From Caldifarciminota bacterium (GTDB lineage: Bacteria; Hydrothermota; Tepidihabitantia; B3-TA06), in NCBI GenBank assembly GCA_016934635.1, contig JAFGSK010000025.1, forward strand, positions 1 through 64,000: 64,000 bases of DNA, written 5' to 3'. The position numbers and the translations under genes were made by a program. Below the pieces are notes generated by a model that did not search any database, was not told the DNA's origin, and worked only from the letters and a program-made list of their open reading frames with translations. Shown here piece by piece: positions 59,051 through 64,000 of this stretch (the first letter of the stretch is position 1; the number at the start of each line of letters is the position of its first letter).

Positions 59051-60415
59051 TTACGGAACCGTGTGTCGTTCAGGAGCTTCGGATTCGTCGTAGTACACAA
59101 CCTTGACGATTGAGCGGATTCGCTCCATCCCGTAGAATATCTCCAAAGGTTCTCCCGGCTCGAGGTCATTTACAGCCTCCCAGAAGCTTTCGAAGGATGT
59201 GATCTCGTGGAATACCCCTCGAACCCCTACCGCGCGAACCGGACCAGGATAGGCCTCCCAGGATGCAGCCGCACTTTCCTCCTCGACGTCCGCCACGTAC
59301 ACCGCAGAGGAATCCATATCGTACCAGTACTGAAGAAACCGGCTCATCGGTTGAACAATCATCCCGGCTATCGAGATGTACTCCTTGGGCCGGTCGGCAG
59401 ACCGGTCGGCGGCGAGGAGATGGAAGTCGATCTTTTCGCCGAATCGCGATACGGTAAGTGTACAAATCCGGTCAGCAAGGTCCTTCATCATCACCATATA
59501 GTCGGCTTCGTCGGCAGGGATTTTACCGTTTATCGCGTAGACGATGTCTCCAGGCATCACGCCCGCTTTGTCGCCGACATTATTGGGCGCTACAGTATTT
59601 ACGAGAACGCTTTTATGTACGTATTCGGGGAGTTCGGTCTTGAAACTCTCCATGGCGCGTGCAGGGGTGATCTCTGTGACGTCAAACCCCATCCAACCCA
59701 CGTGTCCGGTGTAGGGAAGTTCACCTGCAACCACCAGCTTGACCAAAGATTTCACCTGGTTGATAGCAAGGCTCCAGCCTATTCCCTGCCCTGAGGTGGC
59801 TGCGTTGATGCCTATCACCGAGCCGTTATCCATCAGGATCAGCGGACCCCCTGAATTACCCGGATTGATCGGTGCATCGGTCTGGATGAATTTGCCGGTT
59901 CCTGTTGGAGGCGTGTTGGTGGTTGAGCTGACTATTCCATCCGTGCCCGAGAACTCTATTCCCACAGGATGACCGAACGTGCCGACCCGATCACCTATCT
60001 TTAACCTCTCAGAGTTACCCAGCTTGGCAATCTTAATATCCGCAGGAACCCCTGGTTCGTCCAGGCGAAAGCGAATCATCCCGAAGTCGTAAACCGGGTC
60101 AATATATATAGGTTCAGCCTCGATGCGTTCACCATCCTTAAAACTGATCTGCGCGTTACATATACCGTCCCCTATTACGTGTTCACAAGTAACGACATAC
60201 GCGTAACCCTCAGCACGATCGATATGCACGATGAATCCTGAACCCTGACCTGATCCCCGTTTTGAACTCTCGAGTGCAACTGTCGTAGTCACGTAGACCC
60301 TTACCGAATATTTCTCCGCTTCGGCAAAGACCTCAGCCGAATTTGCAGCTATAATTATGCTTGCTGAAAGAATTATTATCGAGATAATCTTGGTAACTGA
60401 TATGGCATTAGACAT
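59051..60415 (-). CDS. HtrA/DegP-like serine protease with PDZ domain
   Basis: 454 residues. The signal peptide is about 1-27. The trypsin-like domain has the complete triad: His79 (VVTCEHVIG), Asp110 (DPVYDFGMIRF) and Ser188 (INPGNSGGPL), with the oxyanion loop TDAPINPGNSGG. A PDZ domain follows at about 255-335 (VAPNNVGDKAGVMPGDIVYAINGKIP). The last 100 residues form another beta-rich, PDZ-like region without a strong signature. It acts in the periplasm on misfolded proteins. GGAGAGG precedes the ATG at 60415. It lies 49 bases downstream of tRNA-Lys on the same strand and no separate promoter is clear, so it may be read through from the tRNA promoter. Confidence 0.92.
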   Translation of the reverse strand: MSNAISVTKIISIIILSASIIIAANSAEVFAEAEKYSVRVYVTTTVALESSKRGSGQGSGFIVHIDRAEGYAYVVTCEHVIGDGICNAQISFKDGERIEAEPIYIDPVYDFGMIRFRLDEPGVPADIKIAKLGNSERLKIGDRVGTFGHPVGIEFSGTDGIVSSTTNTPPTGTGKFIQTDAPINPGNSGGPLILMDNGSVIGINAATSGQGIGWSLAINQVKSLVKLVVAGELPYTGHVGWMGFDVTEITPARAMESFKTELPEYVHKSVLVNTVAPNNVGDKAGVMPGDIVYAINGKIPADEADYMVMMKDLADRICTLTVSRFGEKIDFHLLAADRSADRPKEYISIAGMIVQPMSRFLQYWYDMDSSAVYVADVEEESAAASWEAYPGPVRAVGVRGVFHEITSFESFWEAVNDLEPGEPLEIFYGMERIRSIVKVVYYDESEAPERHTVP

Positions 60416-60464
60416 GCCTCTCCTTTCAAGGGCGCTAGTCCGCTTGGTTGAAATGTTGTATAAA

Positions 60465-60537
60465 TGGGTCGTGCAGGATTCGAACCTGCGGCCACCGGAT
60501 TAAAAATCAGGTGCTCTGCCAGCTGAGCTAACGACCC
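60465..60537 (-). tRNA. tRNA-Lys (anticodon TTT)
   Basis: 73 bases including the discriminator A; CCA is not encoded. The acceptor stem is GGGTCGT/ACGACCC, the D-arm AGCTCAGCTGGCAGAGCA is standard, and the T-arm GCAGGTTCGAATCCTGC is perfect. The anticodon loop TTTTTAA carries TTT. In the anticodon stem, CCTGA faces TCCGG: the middle pair (29-41) is a U-C mismatch, the other four pairs are good. The 5' end directly abuts the stop codon of the integrase gene, so the element has joined at the 5' side of the tRNA. Confidence 0.93.
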
Positions 60538-61698
60538 TTACGTGTCTACGTTACTTGTGAGATTGTCAACCGCCCTTATTTCAGATTGCACCAATTTTGC
60601 ACCGATTTCGTCTACTGCGGCCCTGAGTTTCGAGTCCTCAATGTGAGTATACCGGTCAACCATTGCTATAGTCTTGTGTCCGGTCAATGCCTTTATCTCG
60701 AATGCGTTCCGGCCCGACATACCCAGGTATGAAGCGAAGGTATGCCTGAGGTCGTGAAAGCGAAAGTTCTCAACTCCGGCTTGTCTGCAAGCGTTCTCAA
60801 AGCTTCTTCTCCAGTTTCCGTAAGCCTGCCCGTCCGGTCTTGAAAACACGTAACGTGAGTGAGGTCTTTCGATATGAAGTCCGTGCAATACGGGCAGCAA
60901 GTCCTTACTGATCGGTATATGACGAATCTCGTTATTTTTCGTTTCCTTGACCGTGATTATTCCCTTGGGCAAGTTCACGTCATCCCAGGTCAGTCTTTGC
61001 ATTTCGCCTTTACGCATACCGGTTGAAAGCGCAGTCAAGACAATCGGATAAAGCAGAGTGTTTTTGCTTTGCTTGCACGCATCCAGCAAACGTTCACGTT
61101 CACAGTCCGTAAGAAACCTGATTCTGCCCGAAGACTCCTTGAAAGGCCTTACCTTCTTTCCTGGGTTTTCCTTGAGGTATCCCCAGTCAACGGCCTTCGT
61201 CAACATATGCCTGAGTAATGCAAGCTCACGGTTGACCGATTCAGGTTTAACGTCTTTTCTGCGTCTCTGCATGAACCGCTCTATTTCGTGTACCGTTATC
61301 TCTTTAAGCTTTCGTGATCCGAAGGCCCTGGACAGGGTTCGCATCGTATACTTTTCACGTTCACTAGTAGAGGTTGCCTTGTTATCCTTAGCATAGGGTA
61401 CGTACTCACTTTTGAGTCCTGAAAATGTCGTTACGCGTTTGTCATTTATACTTAGTGCATCGTTAAAAGCAACATTGTCAACAATCTTACCAAGTTTTTG
61501 TAGAGCATGGGAGTAGTCGGTTTCTCTTGTGGAGATCATTCGACTTTTCCCGTTCAGCGTAAACCTAACATACCAGCGTCCGTTATTACGCAGGTATAAT
61601 TTCACACCAGCCGTAAGTTTACCACCATAAAGGGAGAAGTCAACCTGTGAGAGCAGTTTCGAGGGCTTGAAGGTTATGATTCTAGAGCTGCTCCCCAT
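60538..61698 (-). CDS. int: tyrosine recombinase / integrase
   Basis: 386 residues. An arm-type DNA-binding N-terminus is followed by a SAM-like core-binding domain (about 95-180) and a catalytic domain with all residues present: Arg229 (STGMRKGE), Lys254 (VKETKNNEIRHIP), His315 and Arg318 (FHDLRHTF), His341 (LTGHKTI) and Tyr350 (MVDRYTHI). It catalyses site-specific integration and excision of the element at tRNA-Lys. The last codon before the TAA touches the tRNA 5' base. AGGGTGA precedes the ATG. It is the last gene of a minus-strand run with the HUH-like gene and a small protein. Confidence 0.95.
   Translation of the reverse strand: MGSSSRIITFKPSKLLSQVDFSLYGGKLTAGVKLYLRNNGRWYVRFTLNGKSRMISTRETDYSHALQKLGKIVDNVAFNDALSINDKRVTTFSGLKSEYVPYAKDNKATSTSEREKYTMRTLSRAFGSRKLKEITVHEIERFMQRRRKDVKPESVNRELALLRHMLTKAVDWGYLKENPGKKVRPFKESSGRIRFLTDCERERLLDACKQSKNTLLYPIVLTALSTGMRKGEMQRLTWDDVNLPKGIITVKETKNNEIRHIPISKDLLPVLHGLHIERPHSRYVFSRPDGQAYGNWRRSFENACRQAGVENFRFHDLRHTFASYLGMSGRNAFEIKALTGHKTIAMVDRYTHIEDSKLRAAVDEIGAKLVQSEIRAVDNLTSNVDT
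60543..60569 (-). promoter_or_regulatory. possible tRNA-Lys promoter inside the integrase 3' end
   Basis: Minus strand TTGACA (60564-60569), a 15-bp spacer and TAGACA (60543-60548), five bases before the tRNA 5' end. If real, the mobile element carries the tRNA promoter within its integrase coding sequence. Confidence 0.4.
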
Positions 61699-61736
61699 CG
61701 CTAAATCACCCTTATCGGAATCATACTCAACCCATT

Positions 61737-62141
61737 CTACTTGTTCACCGCATCCCGTATCTTGTCTTTGTACTCTTCAGGTATGTCAACGTCTTCTAGA
61801 ATCTCTAGCATATCAGGAGGGCCAGTAGACTCGAAATTGAAGATAAGGTTTGCTATATCATCGTTAGAATTATCCGAAACAACTGAAAAGTTCTTGCCTA
61901 GAGTTAATAGCAGTATCTCTTTTATTGCCATTAATGCGGTTCGGGGAGACTTCTTCTGCATCGCTAATTCGTCTAGTCTTTCAAGGTACTTCGTGATACC
62001 GTTTTCGTTAAAGAATCCCTCTGCTAGTCTTCTCAGTTGCGTTTTTTCCTTGGATATACCGCTGGGGTTATGCGAAGGCTCTCCGGGCTGCTGTGGCTTA
62101 AGGTTTGTTACGTTACCCCTTGGGTTTCCTTGGCTACCCAT
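61737..62141 (-). CDS. small element-encoded protein of unknown function
   Basis: 134 residues, hydrophilic, with a Gly/Pro/Asn-rich N-terminus (SQGNPRGNVTNLKPQQPGEPSHNPSG). This faintly recalls the basic start of DUF5681-type phage and plasmid proteins. A central helix follows (LRRLAEGFFNENGITKYLERLDELAMQKKSPRTALMAIKEILLL) and an acidic end. It lies five bases after the HUH-like gene and 38 before the integrase. It could be an excision factor, a copy-control protein or a terminase-small-subunit relative; nothing decides between these. Confidence 0.55.
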   Translation of the reverse strand: MGSQGNPRGNVTNLKPQQPGEPSHNPSGISKEKTQLRRLAEGFFNENGITKYLERLDELAMQKKSPRTALMAIKEILLLTLGKNFSVVSDNSNDDIANLIFNFESTGPPDMLEILEDVDIPEEYKDKIRDAVNK

Positions 62142-62146
62142 GATAA

Positions 62147-62818
62147 CTACTTCTCTTTTGTTTTTAATAAGGGAGGGTTAATTGAGTATGGGTATACGTC
62201 TGCTGGATAATCGTAGGAAGTGTACTTGAAAATATAGTCAATAACCCTCAGAGTACCTTTGTCGAATGGTGCAAACGAAACTTTAACGTCTGCCTCTTTT
62301 GGGCTGCATTCTGTAACGTCTGCCCAGACTCGTCGAACCAGGTCTTCGGTTAGTAAAGGGTGAGCTTCACAAAGGTAGTGAATGTGTGGGTCTGCAAGAG
62401 TGCCTTTTTTGCTCAGGGTTTCTATTGAAAACACGGAAAGCAGTTCTTGACTGTGTCTGAGGTAGTGATTTCCGAAGATAGCAACCTTGAGCTTTCGACT
62501 GAAGCGAATACCTCTTGGCCAAAGCCAACTATGCCCTGCATTCCTGTATTTTATTGTTTCAGTAGAATCCGGGTATCCTGCCCACAGACTGCAAGTTTGA
62601 CGTTTCAGCTCTTTCAACCATTCAGGGATACTGTCAGGGATTAAGGTTGCGAATACTTTAATGAGGTCTGCGTGTTTTTTTATCTCTTCGCTTATCTCTT
62701 TCTGATATAGATTAGCTAATACTTCTTTACTCTCTGGGATATTATAATAGTTCGAGTTGCTATATGAAGAATAGTTGTTCTGGTTTTTTGAAAAGCTATC
62801 TAATGTTTTAGTATACAT
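62147..62818 (-). CDS. HUH-endonuclease-like replication (Rep) protein
   Basis: 223 residues. Residues 143-149 read DPHIHYL, an HxH metal motif (His145 and His147) preceded by a beta strand, as in rolling-circle Rep and relaxase enzymes. About 50 residues on, VIDYIFKYTSY offers the nucleophilic Tyr (Tyr195) with Lys198, matching the YxxK form of motif III. An Asn/Ser/Tyr-rich N-terminus precedes it. AAGGAG and the ATG at 62818 fit well. Next to an integrase this suggests an integrative element that replicates by rolling circle, or mobilises, before reintegration. The identification is by motif and layout only, so confidence is moderate. Confidence 0.6.
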   Translation of the reverse strand: MYTKTLDSFSKNQNNYSSYSNSNYYNIPESKEVLANLYQKEISEEIKKHADLIKVFATLIPDSIPEWLKELKRQTCSLWAGYPDSTETIKYRNAGHSWLWPRGIRFSRKLKVAIFGNHYLRHSQELLSVFSIETLSKKGTLADPHIHYLCEAHPLLTEDLVRRVWADVTECSPKEADVKVSFAPFDKGTLRVIDYIFKYTSYDYPADVYPYSINPPLLKTKEK

Positions 62819-62866
62819 ATTAACTCCTTAATTTAAGTGTATACAATTTAGATACTTCCTTGTCAT

Positions 62867-62889
62867 TATCCTACTAATTCTATAGGATA
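62867..62889. promoter_or_regulatory. inverted repeat upstream of the HUH-like gene
   Basis: TATCCTA (62867-62873) and TAGGATA (62883-62889) separated by 9 bases, about 50 bases before the ATG at 62818. A -10-like TATACA lies between it and the gene. It could be an operator for the Rep-like protein or part of an origin. Confidence 0.4.
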
Positions 62890-62929
62890 TTTGTTTACTA
62901 ACTCTACATTATGGCAATCCCTGCGAATC

Positions 62930-63485
62930 TATCCGGCAAGAATTACCGTCGTAATCTCCGTCACGTCTTCTTTATTTTTGCCAGGGGGGAGTTTACACCA
63001 ATTTCCCGCCACCCCCTGGCGGTTCTTTATTTCAATTCTAAATATTATACTCATAATGTAGGGTTTTGTCAAGTAAATGGAAACAATTAAGGGGTCTATG
63101 GTGTAAGTAACCAATAAATCGAAAGTTAAACAAAAATCATACCCTTTTACTAAGGCTTCAGAACTATCCATAACAGATTTCCTCACAGTGGCAGGGCTAC
63201 TACTACAATCATTTACCACCTGCCCCAAAACACATTCTAGATACCTCTACGTTGATTCTAGGGGTATTCTAAAAGCAGGTCAGACCTTCCCGCCGGGCCG
63301 AACCGGAACGCGACTTGACCTTGTTAAGTCCAGCCTGGCCGCTCTAGCCAGACTTTTACATAATTGCCGTTATCCTCAACGGTCATTGGTTGCGTCGTGT
63401 ATGTTGCCGATAACGCAACTATGTAAACTTACAAGTCAGCCGCTTCCAGCTTCGGCTGCCCCCACCCGACCACCCAATAGATAGT
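62930..63485. other. structured non-coding stretch of the element, possible origin or RNA
   Basis: About 800 bases (62819-63620) hold no credible gene. Within them is GCCAGGGGG/CCCCCTGGC (62980-62988 with 63012-63020), a strong nine-pair stem in an AT-rich setting. At 63290-63480 there is a GC-richer block with several short stems, for example CCGTT/AACGG, GTTGCGT/ACGCAAC and CAGCCG/CGGCTG. A double-strand origin for the HUH-like protein, an accumulation of element palindromes, or a structured RNA are all possible. Confidence 0.4.
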
Positions 63486-63554
63486 AGGTAGCTTTCTAAT
63501 GCTGTAGCTTTTTTTGTATGGTTGAAATAACAAAGACTTAACGTTGTCGTAGGC

Positions 63555-63583
63555 TTGACAATATCCTAATTAAAATATATACT
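63555..63583 (+). promoter_or_regulatory. promoter of the PLD/helicase-type gene
   Basis: TTGACA (63555-63560), a 17-bp spacer and TATACT (63578-63583). The leader has GGAG before the ATG at 63621. Unlike most host promoters in the window the spacer is 17 bp. Confidence 0.65.
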
Positions 63584-63620
63584 GCAATCTAATAATCAAA
63601 GAGAAATAGGAGTGGCAACA

Positions 63621-64000
63621 ATGTCGTCTGATCTGACCTTCTTAACGAATGAACCTGGAAAATCTTTAGGTTCTCGATTTTCTGCTTTGCTTACTGAAAA
63701 TACACAATATTTTGATTGTCTAGTTGGCTACTTCTACATAAGCGGTTTTTACAAAATTTACCCTGCACTGGAGAAGGTTAAGAAAATTCGAATATTAGTT
63801 GGTTTGAAAATGGACCGGAAGACATACGAACTCCAAAAACGAGCAAATGAACAAGGCGAACTACCCTTCGAATCACATGCAACAGTAAAAAAACAAGTGC
63901 CTGAGGAAGTACTAGATGAACTAGAAAAAGCTGACGACAGTGCTGAAATTGAAGCCGGGACGCACAAATTCGTAGAATGGATTCGGTCAGGCAAACTTGA
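63621..64000 (+). CDS. N-terminus of a PLD-like helicase-type protein, cut by the window end
   Basis: 126 residues visible, open to the last base. FLTNEPGKSLGSRFSALLTENTQYFDCLVGYFYISGFYKIYPALEKVKKIRILVGLKMD is the recognisable start of proteins that join a phospholipase D-like domain to a superfamily 2 (SNF2-type) helicase. The later acidic stretch VPEEVLDELEKADDSAEIEAG also fits. Such proteins are common in restriction and defence loci. The helicase part and the PLD HKD motif are not in view. It diverges from the integrase genes and is probably element cargo. Confidence 0.65.
   Translation, partial: MSSDLTFLTNEPGKSLGSRFSALLTENTQYFDCLVGYFYISGFYKIYPALEKVKKIRILVGLKMDRKTYELQKRANEQGELPFESHATVKKQVPEEVLDELEKADDSAEIEAGTHKFVEWIRSGKL

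Noticed and set aside
62929-63484. Open frames of 99 and 98 codons on opposite strands in the element gap
   Set aside because: No recognisable domain, atypical composition, no good ribosome site, and they overlap strong stems.

Overview
The window reads as chromosomal DNA of an uncultured Gram-negative bacterium. Evidence: beta-barrel-like outer-membrane lipoproteins, secreted PEGA and FlgD-like/T9SS-like sorting domains, a periplasmic HtrA-type protease, a fused PurS-PurL, and use of all three standard stop codons. The style (FlgD-like C-termini, many word-like palindromic intergenic repeats, tandem outer-membrane paralogues) fits an FCB-related candidate phylum such as WOR-3/TA06. That placement is inference from gene content, not a phylogeny.

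Layout. 0.2-3.0 kb: a HEAT-repeat protein, a UPF0173 hydrolase and ribosomal protein L27. 3.3-5.8 kb: a minus-strand operon CDP-alcohol phosphatidyltransferase -> nucleotidyltransferase -> glycerol-1-phosphate dehydrogenase. 5.9-7.8 kb: three overlapping paralogous outer-membrane lipoproteins. 7.8-10.3 kb: YraN, a broken adenylate-kinase-like gene, ComM. 10.3-15.9 kb: an accessory island with palindrome clusters, a TIR-like gene paired with a HEPN-like gene, an MFS transporter, a small membrane protein and a degenerate paralogue of the HEPN-like protein. 16-21.2 kb: a secreted protein divergent from fused PurSL, followed by a nitrilase-family hydrolase. 21.2-22.3 kb: a toxin-antitoxin pair embedded in palindromic repeats. 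22.3-34.1 kb: the translation operon proS-rimP-nusA-infB-ylxP-rbfA-nrnA-truB-ribF, then an MFS protein and a DUF1573 protein. 34.3-40.9 kb: a PDZ protein, a MATE transporter, a GNAT protein and two secreted proteins sharing a domain. 41.1-58.1 kb: a five-gene signalling cluster built around two GAF-rich soluble histidine kinases, one of 3808 residues. 58.1-60.4 kb: an EamA transporter and an HtrA-like protease. 60.5-64 kb: tRNA-Lys abutting a tyrosine integrase, an HUH Rep-like protein, a structured non-coding stretch and the start of a PLD-like helicase-type gene cut by the window end.

Regulatory grammar. About twenty sigma70-like promoters can be read by eye. Eighteen have a 16-bp spacer between TTGACN/TTGNAN and TANNNN. 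In six genes the start codon lies only 5-8 nt after the -10 box with no ribosome-binding site, implying leaderless mRNAs (CDP-alcohol phosphatidyltransferase, yraN, MFS, purL, antitoxin, proS). Three start codons were revised on this basis.

The strongest candidates for something undescribed are the TIR/HEPN-like pair with its HxH-to-YxY paralogue, the palindrome family that conserves shape but not sequence, the leaderless promoter geometry, the chimeric-looking tRNA-Lys at the integrase end, the 15-GAF kinase, and the glycerol-1-phosphate/CDP-alcohol operon.
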